NCBI GenBank assembly: GCA_036501535.1
Contig: DASYAE010000043.1
Location: forward strand, 1-64,000
DNA: 64,000 nucleotides
Source: DASYAE01 sp036501535
Lineage (GTDB): Bacteria > Actinomycetota > Actinomycetes > Streptomycetales > Catenulisporaceae
Reading direction: 5' to 3'
In this document: piece after piece, positions 1 to 9,165 of the stretch
Position numbering within the stretch: position 1 is the stretch's first letter
Layout of the letters: each line of letters begins with the position of its first letter
The notes under the pieces: generated by a model
Seen by the model: only the letters and a program-made list of their open reading frames with translations
Told to the model about the DNA's origin: nothing
The model's database searches: none
Position numbers and translations under genes: made by a program

Positions 1-1275
<1,275 letters not shown>

Positions 1276-1297
1276 GCGCGGCCGCGGGCGGGCGGGC

Positions 1298-1332
1298 GGC
1301 GGGCGCGGCGGTGCCGGTCCGCCGCGCCCGCC
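1298..1332. terminator. Bidirectional hairpin between glgX and the lipoprotein gene
   Basis: A perfect 14-bp inverted repeat (GGCGGGCGCGGCGG at 1298-1311 with its complement at 1319-1332) encloses a 7-base loop. It lies between two convergent genes. There is no T-tract, as is common for terminators in high-GC actinomycetes. Confidence 0.7.
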
Positions 1333-1338
1333 TAGCCG

Positions 1339-2259
1339 TCAGAGGTCCGACGGCAGTCCTCCGCTGAACATGGAGCTAATGTTCTCCACCTGGCTGGCCG
1401 GCGGCGCGGCGATGTTCACCGGCTGGCCCCACGCCGTGAAGTCGGCCTGGGTGCTGATCACGCCGGACGAGGTGGTCTCGGAGATCGCGACCCGCACCGG
1501 CAGGCCGTCCGAGGCGATCCAGACGTCGATCTTCTCGCTGGTCCCGCCGATCGCGTCCTCCAGCTGCTCGAGCTGCTGGATCTGGGCCGGCGTCAGGTTC
1601 TGCTTGGCCGCCGCGCTGTCGTAGGCGGTGGTCGGGTCGACGGTGCCGCTGTAGTGCGTGGTCTTCACGCCGTCCACGGTCTGCTGCCCGACGCTGGTGA
1701 GGTCGTCGGCGGCCAGCAGCTCCTCGATGAGCTTCGCCGGGTCGGTGTCCTTGACCGAGTCGACCGCGCCGCTAAAGACTGCGCCGAGCGGGCCCATGGC
1801 CGAGAGGTCCAGGGAGAACCAGGTCTTCCCGCTCCCGAGGTCCGAGGCGTACTGCGGATCCTTGAGGTAGATCGTGTTGTCGACCCAGATCTCGGAGATG
1901 GTGGTGCCGCCGGTGGTCACGTTCATCAGCATGCCGAAGTCCGGCGCGAACTCCTCCTGGCCGCTGAGCTGCCCGCTGGCGCTCGGCGTGGAGAAGGTGC
2001 CGGTGACCGTGACGGTCTTGTCGTCGCCCGTCGTCGACGCGGTCAGCGCGGCCTTGAGCGCCGTCACCGGGTTCTGCGACCCACCGATCGAGCCCGTGGA
2101 CCCGGCGGCCCCCGTGCCGCCCGCGGAAGGGCTCGCCGACCCGCTGCATCCCGCGACCAGGACCATCGCGGCGGCGGCGACACCGGCCGCCGGCACCCAC
2201 GTGCCGAAGGAGCCGATGCCGGCGCGTACCCGCCTGCTGCGGCCATTCCCGTTTTCCAT
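1339..2259 (-). CDS. Putative secreted lipoprotein (LppX/LprG-like)
   Basis: The product is a 306-residue exported protein. The chosen start (2259) follows GGAGGGAG at 11 bases spacing and gives an Arg-rich N-region, a hydrophobic stretch and the lipobox LVAGC with Cys38 as the lipidation site. A Ser/Gly/Thr-rich linker follows. The body contains repeated beta-strand-type segments such as WVDNTIYLKDP, GKTWFSLDLSAM and IDVWIASDGLPVRVAI, the layout of the LppX/LprAFG or LolA-like fold that carries lipids at the cell surface. Assignment to that family is by pattern only. A longer upstream start (2370) exists but lacks a ribosome site and would bury the signal sequence. Confidence 0.75.
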   Translation of the reverse strand: MENGNGRSRRVRAGIGSFGTWVPAAGVAAAAMVLVAGCSGSASPSAGGTGAAGSTGSIGGSQNPVTALKAALTASTTGDDKTVTVTGTFSTPSASGQLSGQEEFAPDFGMLMNVTTGGTTISEIWVDNTIYLKDPQYASDLGSGKTWFSLDLSAMGPLGAVFSGAVDSVKDTDPAKLIEELLAADDLTSVGQQTVDGVKTTHYSGTVDPTTAYDSAAAKQNLTPAQIQQLEQLEDAIGGTSEKIDVWIASDGLPVRVAISETTSSGVISTQADFTAWGQPVNIAAPPASQVENISSMFSGGLPSDL

Positions 2260-2385
2260 GTGCCCGAACTCTCCCTCCGGGAGCCGGTCGCTCCCGACCC
2301 TTCCGACGGTATCCGGCTCGCGGCTCGTGTGGTGCGGCCGCGCGGCGCCGATATCAGGACGCAACGACACGGATACCGGGACGGC

Positions 2386-3564
2386 TCACACGAAGGCGCC
2401 GATCCCGGTCACCGCGCGCCCTGCGATCAGAGTATTGATGTCTCGGGTGCCCTCGTACGAGTACAGCGCCTCGGCGTCGGCGACGAACCGGCCAATGCCG
2501 TAGTCCAGCACGATGCCGTTGCCGGCGAGCAGTTCCCGGCCCCACGCGACGGTCTCCCGCATCCGGGTGGTGCAGTAGGCCTTGGCCAGCGCGGACTGCT
2601 CGTCGCGAAACGCGCCGGCGTCCTCGAGCTGGGCCAGCCGCACGGCCATGCCGAGGCAGGCGGTGGCGTTGCCCAGCATCCGCACGAGGGTGTCCTGGAC
2701 CATCTGGAAGCGCGCGACCGGGCCGCCGAACTGCTCGCGGCCCAGCGTGTAGTCCAGCGCGATCCGGTACGCGCCGAGCATCACCCCGACGGCCTCCCAG
2801 GCGACGCCGCCGCGGGTGTGCCGCAGCACCTCGGCGGTGTCCTGGAAGCCCTCCGCGTCCTGCAGCCGGTCGGCCTCGGGCACCCGGCAGTCCTCGAGCA
2901 CGATGTCCGCGTTCTCGATCGTGCGCAGGGCCAGCTTGTGCTCGATCTTCGTGGCGGTGAAGCCCGGTGCGCCGGCCGGCACGACGAACCCGAGCACCTT
3001 GTCGGTCGCCTCGTCGCGGGCCCAGACAACGGTCAGGTCGGCGAAGGTGGCGTTGCCGATCCAGCGCTTGGCGCCGTTGATGATCCACGCGTCGCCGTCC
3101 CGCCGGGCGGTGGTGTGCAGCCCGGCGGCCACGTCCGATCCGCTCAGCGGCTCGGTCAGCGCGAAGGCGCCGATCTGCTCCATCCGGCCCATCGCGGGCA
3201 GCCAGCGGCGGCGCTGCTCGGGCGAGCCGCAGCGGGCGATGCTGCCCATGGCGAGTCCCGCGTGGACGCCGTAGAACGTGGCCATCGACGCGTCGACCCG
3301 CGCCATCTCGAGGGCGATGAAGCCGGTCAGCATGCTGCGAGCTTTGCCGCCGCCGCACTCCTCGTAGGCGAGCCCTGCGATATCCAGCTCGGCGAAGCGC
3401 GCGATGAGATGGTGCGGGAAGGCGGCCTTACCCCACCACTCGTCGGCGTGCGGCGCGACCTCATGCTCCAGGAATCCGCGCACCCGCAGCAGCACCTCGG
3501 CCTCCTCGGGCGCGAGCAGGTCCTCGAACCGGTACATGTCCTCGACCAGCACCTCGTCTGCCAT
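2386..3564 (-). CDS. Acyl-CoA dehydrogenase, glutaryl-CoA dehydrogenase type
   Basis: This is a 392-residue FAD flavoenzyme that oxidises acyl-CoA thioesters, passing electrons to ETF. The full three-part ACAD fold is present: an N-terminal helical domain (EDMYRFEDLLAPEEAEV), the middle beta domain with the FAD-contact motif FALTEPLSGSDVA, and the C-terminal helical domain. The segment YSYEGTRDINTLIAGRAVTG places the catalytic base at Glu371, the position used by glutaryl-CoA dehydrogenases. Its length equals the family norm. It is divergent from the quinone oxidoreductase/SDR pair, with a candidate operator between them. Substrate (glutaryl-CoA or another short acyl-CoA) is inferred from similarity only. 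Confidence 0.88.
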   Translation of the reverse strand: MADEVLVEDMYRFEDLLAPEEAEVLLRVRGFLEHEVAPHADEWWGKAAFPHHLIARFAELDIAGLAYEECGGGKARSMLTGFIALEMARVDASMATFYGVHAGLAMGSIARCGSPEQRRRWLPAMGRMEQIGAFALTEPLSGSDVAAGLHTTARRDGDAWIINGAKRWIGNATFADLTVVWARDEATDKVLGFVVPAGAPGFTATKIEHKLALRTIENADIVLEDCRVPEADRLQDAEGFQDTAEVLRHTRGGVAWEAVGVMLGAYRIALDYTLGREQFGGPVARFQMVQDTLVRMLGNATACLGMAVRLAQLEDAGAFRDEQSALAKAYCTTRMRETVAWGRELLAGNGIVLDYGIGRFVADAEALYSYEGTRDINTLIAGRAVTGIGAFV

Positions 3565-3672
3565 GGCAGCCTCCTCGTACCCGGTTGCGCGGCCATCGCG
3601 CAGCAGGCACGCGGGTACCCCGCGGCAAGAGGATCAAGCCGGGACAGCCGCCCGGCCAGCGCTCGCGGCCGG

Positions 3673-3715
3673 TTGACACGCCCGGGCCCGGCCGCCATGC
3701 TAAGCAAGCGCTTAG
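3673..3715 (+). promoter_or_regulatory. Promoter and inverted-repeat operator for the 3743 operon
   Basis: TTGACA at 3673-3678 is a consensus -35 box. About 18 bases further is a -10-like ATGCTA. Overlapping it is an inverted repeat CTAAGC-AAGC-GCTTAG at 3700-3715. Such AGCAAGCGCTT-type sites are typical of TetR-family regulators of acyl-CoA metabolism. The regulator is not encoded next door. Confidence 0.5.
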
Positions 3716-3742
3716 TCGGTCGAGTGGGGCAGAGGCGGTCTC

Positions 3743-4750
3743 GTGAGGGCATGGCAGGTCACCGCGCACGGCGAGCCCGCCGACGTGCTCTCCCTCGCTG
3801 ACGTCCCCGTTCCCGAGCCGGCGCCGGGGCAGATCCTGGTGCGGGTGCGCGCGGCGGCGCTCAACTTCCCGGACGTGCTGCTGTGCCGGGGCCAGTACCA
3901 GGTCCGGCCGGAGTTGCCGTTCGTACCCGGTGTCGAGCTGTGCGGCGAGGTCGTGCGGCTCGGTGAAGCAGTGCCCGGAGTCGATGTGTCCGGGGCCGAC
4001 CTGCCCGCGATCGGTGCCCGGGTCATCGGCAATCCCGCCCTTCCGCACGGCGCGCTGGCCGAGTACGCGCTGATGAATGCGGCCGACGCGTTCAGCGCGC
4101 CGGACTCGCTCGACGACGCCGAGGCCGCCGCGCTGCACATCGCGTATCAGACCGGTTGGTTCGCCCTGCACCGCCGCGCGCAGCTGCGCGCCGGGGAGAC
4201 GCTGCTGGTCCACGCCGCCGCGGGGGGCGTCGGCAGCGCCGCGGTGCAGCTCGGCAAGGCGGCCGGCGCGCAGGTGATCGCCGTCGTCGGCGGGCCCGAG
4301 AAGGCCGAGACCGCGCGGCGGCTCGGCGCGGACCTCGTGGTCGACCGGCGGGTCGAGGACTTCGTCGGCGCGGTCAAGAAGGCCACCGACGGCCGGGGCG
4401 TCGACGTGGTCTTCGATCCGGTCGGCGGGGACGCGTACACCGGCTCGGCCCGGTGCGCCGCGTTCGAGGGCCGCATCGTCGTGGTCGGATTCGCCGGCGG
4501 GGCGATCCCGGCGCCGCCGCTGAACCACGCGCTGATCAAGAACTACTCGATCCTCGGCCTGCACTGGGGCCTCTACAAGCAGCACGACCCGGCCGCCGTC
4601 GCCGCCGCTCACGCGCGGCTCGCCGAACTGGCCGCCGCCGGGACCATCAGACCGCTGATCGGCGGCCGCAGCGCGCTCGGCGAGGCGGCCGGGGCGCTGA
4701 CCGCGCTCGGCGCCGGCGACAGCGTGGGGCGCCTCGTCGTCGTTCCCTGA
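3743..4750 (+). CDS. Zinc-independent NADPH:quinone oxidoreductase (MDR family)
   Basis: This 335-residue medium-chain dehydrogenase/reductase carries a GroES-like N-terminal domain (VRVRAAALNFPDVLLCRGQY) and a Rossmann domain with the nucleotide-binding run AAAGGVGSAAVQLGKAAG near residues 155-172. The structural and catalytic zinc ligands of alcohol dehydrogenases are absent, so it belongs to the quinone oxidoreductase (QOR) branch that reduces quinones or enones with NADPH. The start is GTG at 3743; the next gene follows after 59 bases on the same strand. Together with the divergent acyl-CoA dehydrogenase it suggests a small acyl-CoA or aromatic catabolic module. The natural substrate is unknown. 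Confidence 0.85.
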   Translation: MRAWQVTAHGEPADVLSLADVPVPEPAPGQILVRVRAAALNFPDVLLCRGQYQVRPELPFVPGVELCGEVVRLGEAVPGVDVSGADLPAIGARVIGNPALPHGALAEYALMNAADAFSAPDSLDDAEAAALHIAYQTGWFALHRRAQLRAGETLLVHAAAGGVGSAAVQLGKAAGAQVIAVVGGPEKAETARRLGADLVVDRRVEDFVGAVKKATDGRGVDVVFDPVGGDAYTGSARCAAFEGRIVVVGFAGGAIPAPPLNHALIKNYSILGLHWGLYKQHDPAAVAAAHARLAELAAAGTIRPLIGGRSALGEAAGALTALGAGDSVGRLVVVP

Positions 4751-4809
4751 CGCAGCGCCCTTCCGGACAAGATCTCACTGAGCCCGCCACAACCGTCGGA
4801 GGCAAGCGG

Positions 4810-5604
4810 ATGAAGCTGGACGGAGCCGGGGTCGTCGTCACCGGCGGCGGCGCGGGCATCGGGGCGGCGATGGCCCGGAGGTTCGCCGCGGCCGGGGCGC
4901 GCGTGGTGGTCAACGACATCGACGCCGGGGCAGCCGACGCGGTCGCCGCCGAACTGGACGGCGGCCTGTCGGCGCCCGGCGACGCCGCGACCACCGAGGG
5001 CGCCGACGCTCTGGTCGCGGCCGCGCGCACGCACCTCGGCGAGATCGACCTGTTCTGCGCGAACGCCGGCGTCGGCACCGGCGGCGGGCTGGACCTCGCC
5101 GACGAGGCCGGCTGGGAGCTGGCCTGGCAGGTCAACGTGATGGCGCACGTGCGGGCGGCCCGCGCGGTGATGCCGCACTGGCTGGCCCGCGGCCGCGGCA
5201 ACTTCCTGGCCACGGTCTCGGCCGCGGGCCTGCTGACCATGCTCGGCGCCGCGCCGTACTCGGTGACCAAGCACGGCGCGCTGGCCTTCGCCGAGTGGCT
5301 CTCGGCCGGCTACGGCGACCGTGGGATCACGGTCCAGGCGCTGTGCCCACTCGGCGTGCGCACCGCGATGCTGGAGGCGGCCGGCCCGACCGGGCAGGCC
5401 ATCCTGGCCGAGGCGGCGATCTCGCCGCAGCAGGTCGCCGACACGGTGGCCGAGGCGCTCGAGGACGGCCGCTTCCTGATCCTGCCGCACCCCGAGGTCG
5501 CGCAGATGTACGCCGGGCGCGCGGCCGACCCCGACCGCTGGCTCGCCGGGATGCGCCGCCTCCAGAAGCACGTCGACGAAGCGCTCGCCAGCGCCGAGGA
5601 CTGA
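4810..5604 (+). CDS. Short-chain dehydrogenase/reductase
   Basis: A classical SDR of 264 residues. The cofactor motif TGGGAGIG is at residues 11-18, NAG follows the fourth strand, and the catalytic triad is Ser137, Tyr150 and Lys154 (YSVTK). ND after the second strand (VVVNDID) indicates NAD(H) preference. The start ATG at 4810 is preceded by GGAGGCAAGC. It lies 59 bases after the quinone oxidoreductase gene and is very likely co-transcribed. The substrate cannot be deduced; a hydroxyacyl-CoA or secondary alcohol would fit the neighbourhood. Confidence 0.88.
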   Translation: MKLDGAGVVVTGGGAGIGAAMARRFAAAGARVVVNDIDAGAADAVAAELDGGLSAPGDAATTEGADALVAAARTHLGEIDLFCANAGVGTGGGLDLADEAGWELAWQVNVMAHVRAARAVMPHWLARGRGNFLATVSAAGLLTMLGAAPYSVTKHGALAFAEWLSAGYGDRGITVQALCPLGVRTAMLEAAGPTGQAILAEAAISPQQVADTVAEALEDGRFLILPHPEVAQMYAGRAADPDRWLAGMRRLQKHVDEALASAED

Positions 5605-5692
5605 TTCGCCGGACCGGCGGATCCACCGGTCGGTGGACCCGCCGAAGGCCTGCGCCGTGCCACGATCTCCCTTGTCACCCTCAAGGAGAGAG

Positions 5693-5917
5693 ATGAATTC
5701 ACGGGCTTTCATCGGCATGAGCGCGAGCACGCTTTACGCCATCGCGATCGTGGCCTCGGCGCTCTACTTCCACCACGCCGTGGCCGGTGTCGCGTTGATC
5801 GGCGCGATGGTCGTCGGCGCGGCCTGGTCGCTGCCGGGCGTGGCGTTCAGGCGGAAAAGCACGGCGGCTCAGCGGGTCGAGATGCCGCAGGACGCGACGT
5901 CCAAGACGTTCGAATAG
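5693..5917 (+). CDS. Small membrane protein of unknown function
   Basis: The 75-residue product starts at ATG 5693 behind a good ribosome site (AAGGAGAGAG). Two closely spaced hydrophobic stretches (about residues 10-27 and 31-50) suggest a short membrane hairpin, followed by a charged tail (FRRKSTAAQRVEMPQDATSKTFE). I do not recognise a family. It is transcribed convergently toward the damaged response-regulator gene. Confidence 0.6.
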   Translation: MNSRAFIGMSASTLYAIAIVASALYFHHAVAGVALIGAMVVGAAWSLPGVAFRRKSTAAQRVEMPQDATSKTFE

Positions 5918-5965
5918 CACAGAGTCGAATAGCACTGCTGGTCGTCGGCGCCCGGTCCGCGGCCG

Positions 5966-6537
5966 TCAGCGCTCGGCGTGCTCGCCGGGCGGGGACAGGA
6001 GCCCGCTCTCCATCGCGGCCATCACCGCCGCAGTACGATCACTGACTCCCAGCTTGTCGAACACGCGCAGCAGATGCGTCTTCACCGTGGCCGCGCCGAT
6101 GAACAACTCCCGGCCGATCTCGGCGTTGGACAGGCCGCGGGCGACCAGCCCGAGCACCTGCGCCTCCCGCGCGGTCAGCGGCTCGGCCGGCGGCTCGCGC
6201 CGGCGCTCGGCCAGCCGGGCGGCGATCGGCGCGGCCAGCACCGTCTCGCCGCGGGCGGCGGCGCGCACCGCGTCGATCAGGGTGCGCATCGGGGCGTCCT
6301 TGAGCAGATAGCCGCAGGCCCCTGCCTCGACCGCGCGCACGATGTCGGCGTCGGTGTGATAGGTCGTCAGGACCAGCACCCTGATGTCCGGGCGCTCGGC
6401 CCGGATCCGGCCGGTCGCGGCGACCCCGTCCATCCCGGGCATCCGCAGGTCCATCAGCACCAGATCGGGGGCGCCAGCAGATGGCGCAGCCCCATCCGGA
6501 CCACGGGATGGTCGTCTACGAGCAGAACCCTGATCAC
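5966..6537 (-). pseudogene. NarL-type response regulator with internal deletion and frameshift
   Basis: Read from GTG 6537 the frame begins like an intact receiver domain (VIRVLLVDDHPVVRMGLRHLL) with the paired acidic residues, then runs into a stop within seven codons. In another frame, from about 6475, the receiver resumes at PDLVLMDLRMPGMDG, which carries the phosphoacceptor Asp, and continues through the LuxR-type helix-turn-helix (LTAREAQVLGLVARGLSNAEI...TVKTHLLRVFDKLGV) to 5966. About 30 residues (alpha1-beta2-alpha2) are missing at the junction near 6470-6476, so the gene cannot make a normal protein unless it is re-initiated. The start overlaps the kinase stop as GTGA, so the pair was once translationally coupled. 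A sequencing or assembly fault is the alternative. Confidence 0.75.
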
Positions 6538-7151
6538 GCGGTCGCCCCGGCGGCGACCCCGGGCGCGGGAGCGGACGCTGATCCGGCGTCCGGTCCGTCG
6601 TCCGGCCGTACTTCAGTCGCGCCGCGCACCGGCAGTTCCGCCAGCAGCGTGGTTCCGGCGCCGGGGACGCTGTCCACGTGCAGCCGGCCGCCCTGCGCCT
6701 CGATGCGCTGCCGCATGCCGCGCAGGCCGAATCCGGTTTCGAAACCGCTGCCGGAACCATCGCCGGAACCACTGCCGTGCGCGGCCTGCCGGAAGCCGCG
6801 TCCGTCGTCGGCGACGAGCAGTTCGATCCGGTCCGGCAGGTAACGCAGCTCGATGCTGGCGTCCGCGCCGACCGCGACCGCGAACAGGACCGCGACCAGC
6901 AGGAAGTACCCGAGCGCCGGCCGGCCCGCGCCGGCCCCCAGCACCCGCCGGCCGATCAGCGCATAGACGAGGCCGATCGCGACGAGCGCGGCCACGGCGA
7001 CCCACATCGCCGGGTCGGCGGGCGGGTCCGTGGTCACCGCGAAGGCGACGACCCCCGAGAGCACCGCGGCGAAGCCGGCGTGCCAGAGCCAGGGCTGCCG
7101 GTTCCACGAGTCGGCGTCGCGCTCGTCCCGTCCCACCATCATCTGTTCCAC
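6534..7151 (-). CDS. NarL-family sensor kinase, internally deleted remnant
   Basis: The frame encodes 205 residues. Membrane segments near residues 25-45, 50-70 and 80-97 match the sensor half of a NarL/DesK-type histidine kinase. The protein then jumps directly to ASIELRYLPDRIELLVADDGRGF, the G1 part of the ATPase domain, and on to GFGLRGMRQRIEAQGG (G2). The dimerisation helix with the phosphorylated His and the N box of the ATPase domain are missing, an in-frame loss of perhaps 150-200 residues compared with relatives. It should therefore be unable to autophosphorylate. A Gly/Ser repeat interrupts the ATPase loop. The adjacent regulator gene is also deleted. The start codon (GTG 7151 or a nearby ATG) is uncertain. 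Confidence 0.65.
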   Translation of the reverse strand: MEQMMVGRDERDADSWNRQPWLWHAGFAAVLSGVVAFAVTTDPPADPAMWVAVAALVAIGLVYALIGRRVLGAGAGRPALGYFLLVAVLFAVAVGADASIELRYLPDRIELLVADDGRGFRQAAHGSGSGDGSGSGFETGFGLRGMRQRIEAQGGRLHVDSVPGAGTTLLAELPVRGATEVRPDDGPDAGSASAPAPGVAAGATA

Positions 7152-7232
7152 ATGGATTTAGAGCGGCGAGGTGTGCGTGCAGGGCACAGACTCCAGTGCC
7201 GGCGGCCCCGGTGCAAGCGCGGGCGGCGCATG

Positions 7233-7262
7233 TTGCACAAGTGGCCGCGGAGTCTCTAGACT
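7233..7262 (+). promoter_or_regulatory. Sigma-70-type promoter
   Basis: TTGCAC (7233-7238) and TAGACT (7257-7262) are separated by 18 bases, a near-consensus housekeeping promoter. Transcription would start near 7269, about 40 bases upstream of the Pro/Gln-rich gene. Confidence 0.6.
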
Positions 7263-7309
7263 CGGGCGGCTGAAAATCAGCCCATTGTCTGGAGATGCAC
7301 GGGGGCGTC

Positions 7310-8560
7310 ATGGCGCAGCAGTACCCTCAGCAGCCTGCGAATTCGCCGCAGCAGCAGCCGCAGCCGCACGTGCCGCCGCCGCACTACGGCCAGCCGCCGT
7401 CGCAGATGCCGAACGGCGCCGTGCCGCAGCAGTATCCGAACCAGCCGGCGAATCCGCCGTACCCGCAGCAGCAGTACCCCCAGCCCCCGGCGCCTGCGCC
7501 CTATCCGCACCAGTACCAGCAACAGTACCCCCAGCAGCCCCCGGGGCCGGCCCCCTACCGACAGCAGCCGCCCGCCCCGTATCAGCAGCCGTATGCACCG
7601 GCTCAGGGCGCGCCGCAGCCGTACCCCCCGGCGCCGAGCTATCCGCAGGCCCCGCAGTTCCCGCCGCAGCAGCCGCACCAGTATCCGAACCCGCCGATGC
7701 CCGGGCCGCCGATGCCGCCGCAGCAGCAGTATCAGAACCCTCCGATGGCCGGGCCGCCGCAGATGCAGCCCCAGATGCAGCAGGCCGCTCCCCCGTGGTC
7801 GAACGCGCCGATGCCCGCACCGTCGCACATGCCGCACATGCCCCACATGCCGCAGCCGCAGGCCCCGCAGATGCCGCCGGCGCAGTCCGGCCCGCCGGTC
7901 GGCTTCCCTCCGCCGATGAGCTGGACGCCGCCGCGCGACGCGCTGGTGAGCGGCGCCGCGCCGTTCCTCGAGTCCGGCGAGCAGGTCTACTACGGGTTCC
8001 CGCTCAAGCTCGACGACACGATCGCCGAGACCCCGCGCGAGCTGATGATCGCGATCGAGGGCCAGCACCACACCCTCGGCGAGATCAACCGGGCGCAGCA
8101 CAAGATCAACCGCGGCATGAAGTGGGCCTTCAACCCGATGGACGCCGCCTCGGAGATGATCGCCGAGAAGAGCGTCGAGGCGCTGAACCGGAAGCTCGCC
8201 GGACCGGTGTTCCTCGGCGGCTGGGAGAGCCAGGCCGGCTGGTTCATCCGCTTCGCGCGCGCGACCCGGGAGGACTACGGGCCCGGCGCCTGGGGCGTGA
8301 TCACGAGCCACCGGTACATCATCTTCCGCGCCGGGCGCATGGGCGGCGCGGCCATGCGCATGGTCTACGCCGTGCCGCGCACCACGATCGCGGGCGTGCG
8401 GCTCGAGGGCACCAAGGACGCCATGATGCACGGCCGCACGCCGCGCGCCGAACTGCACTTCACCGACGGCTCCATGGTCGCGACGATGATGGCCGCCAAG
8501 CAGGGCGAACAGCTCGCCGCGATCCTGCAGGTGCAGCAGAACGGACGACAGGGCTACTAG
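7310..8560 (+). CDS. Pro/Gln-rich protein with C-terminal PH-like domain
   Basis: About the first 200 residues are low-complexity: repeated Pro, Gln, Tyr and Ala with recurring PQQ, YPQ and PPQM units, and a later cluster of MPHM repeats. The last ~210 residues form a folded domain (from FLESGEQVYYGFPLKL to QLAAILQVQQ), with alternating beta segments such as GAWGVITSHRYIIFRAG and YAVPRTTIAGVRLEG. These resemble bacterial PH-like or GRAM-like domains, but this is only a pattern impression. There is no signal peptide or membrane segment. ATG 7310 (MAQQYPQQ) was preferred; ATG 7295 in the same frame adds five residues. It is preceded by a good promoter and followed by a convergent HxlR gene. Function unknown. 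Confidence 0.7.
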   Translation: MAQQYPQQPANSPQQQPQPHVPPPHYGQPPSQMPNGAVPQQYPNQPANPPYPQQQYPQPPAPAPYPHQYQQQYPQQPPGPAPYRQQPPAPYQQPYAPAQGAPQPYPPAPSYPQAPQFPPQQPHQYPNPPMPGPPMPPQQQYQNPPMAGPPQMQPQMQQAAPPWSNAPMPAPSHMPHMPHMPQPQAPQMPPAQSGPPVGFPPPMSWTPPRDALVSGAAPFLESGEQVYYGFPLKLDDTIAETPRELMIAIEGQHHTLGEINRAQHKINRGMKWAFNPMDAASEMIAEKSVEALNRKLAGPVFLGGWESQAGWFIRFARATREDYGPGAWGVITSHRYIIFRAGRMGGAAMRMVYAVPRTTIAGVRLEGTKDAMMHGRTPRAELHFTDGSMVATMMAAKQGEQLAAILQVQQNGRQGY

Positions 8561-8586
8561 CGTCGCGTGACGCGTGGCTACTTGGT

Positions 8587-8997
8587 TCAGGACCGGCGTG
8601 AGGTGGCGGCGGTGGCGCGGTGGGCGCGGATCTCGTCGTGGTGCTCGGCGGCCCAGTCGATCAGCTGTCTGACGATCTCGTGCAGGCCGCGGCCGAGCGG
8701 GGCGAGGGCGTATTCCACGCGCGGGGGGACCTCGGCGTAGGCGGTACGTGTGATCAGGCCGTCCTGCTGAAGGTGCTGGAGGGTGTGGGTGAGCATGCGC
8801 TGGGAGATGCCGGGGATCTGCCGCTGCAGGTCGGTGTAGCGCAGCGGGCCGTCGTCCAGGACGGCGACGACGAGCGTGCTCCACTTGTCACCGACCCGGT
8901 CCAGGAGCTGGCGGATGAAGGCCATGTCGTCGGCCGGGATGCTCGCACACGGGCCTGCCGCAGCCGCCATCGCCGGCTGTGCCGCGCTGTCGTGCAT
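8587..8997 (-). CDS. HxlR-family transcriptional regulator
   Basis: This 136-residue winged-helix repressor or activator carries the HxlR signature: IRQLLDRVGDKWSTLVVAVLDDGPLRYTDLQRQIPGISQRMLTH in short, with the wing region LITRTAYAEVPPRVEYALAPLG. The start at 8997 was chosen because the Ala-rich lead-in then begins just before the domain; an upstream start at 9045 would add 16 residues overlapping the operator region. HxlR proteins respond to aldehydes, quinones or disulfide stress and usually control a divergent oxidoreductase. Here that partner is the SDR-like gene at 9166. Confidence 0.87.
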   Translation of the reverse strand: MHDSAAQPAMAAAAGPCASIPADDMAFIRQLLDRVGDKWSTLVVAVLDDGPLRYTDLQRQIPGISQRMLTHTLQHLQQDGLITRTAYAEVPPRVEYALAPLGRGLHEIVRQLIDWAAEHHDEIRAHRATAATSRRS

Positions 8998-9010
8998 CGC
9001 ATCCACTCCT

Positions 9011-9065
9011 GTGTGTCGCGCACACCTGTGTGCCTTTTGTACCACGCTCCATACTGGCGCACGAT
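9011..9065 (+). promoter_or_regulatory. HxlR operator cluster and SDR promoter
   Basis: Three alternating half-sites GTGTG-N5-CACAC-N2-GTGTG lie at 9011-9032. Immediately after, TTGTAC (9037-9042) and CACGAT (9060-9065) with 17-base spacing form a possible promoter for the divergent SDR gene. Binding of the adjacent HxlR protein here is inferred from position. Confidence 0.45.
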
Positions 9066-9165
9066 GGCGTTACGAACAAATCGGAGGAATTGCTGTTCAG
9101 GGCCATGTACTCGCGGCGGCCCCCGAACCCGTCCGCCGATCCTTCCGCCAGATGGGAGACCCCTC

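Noticed and set aside
1654..3801. A 715-codon plus-strand open frame
   Set aside because: It runs antisense to the lipoprotein and acyl-CoA dehydrogenase genes, is dominated by Arg/Gly/Ala/Pro and has no domain; high GC content produces such shadow frames opposite most real genes.
7310..7900. Pro/Gln codon repeats that look like a DNA tandem repeat
   Set aside because: The units vary in length and sequence; the repetition is explained by the amino-acid bias of the encoded protein, not by a minisatellite.
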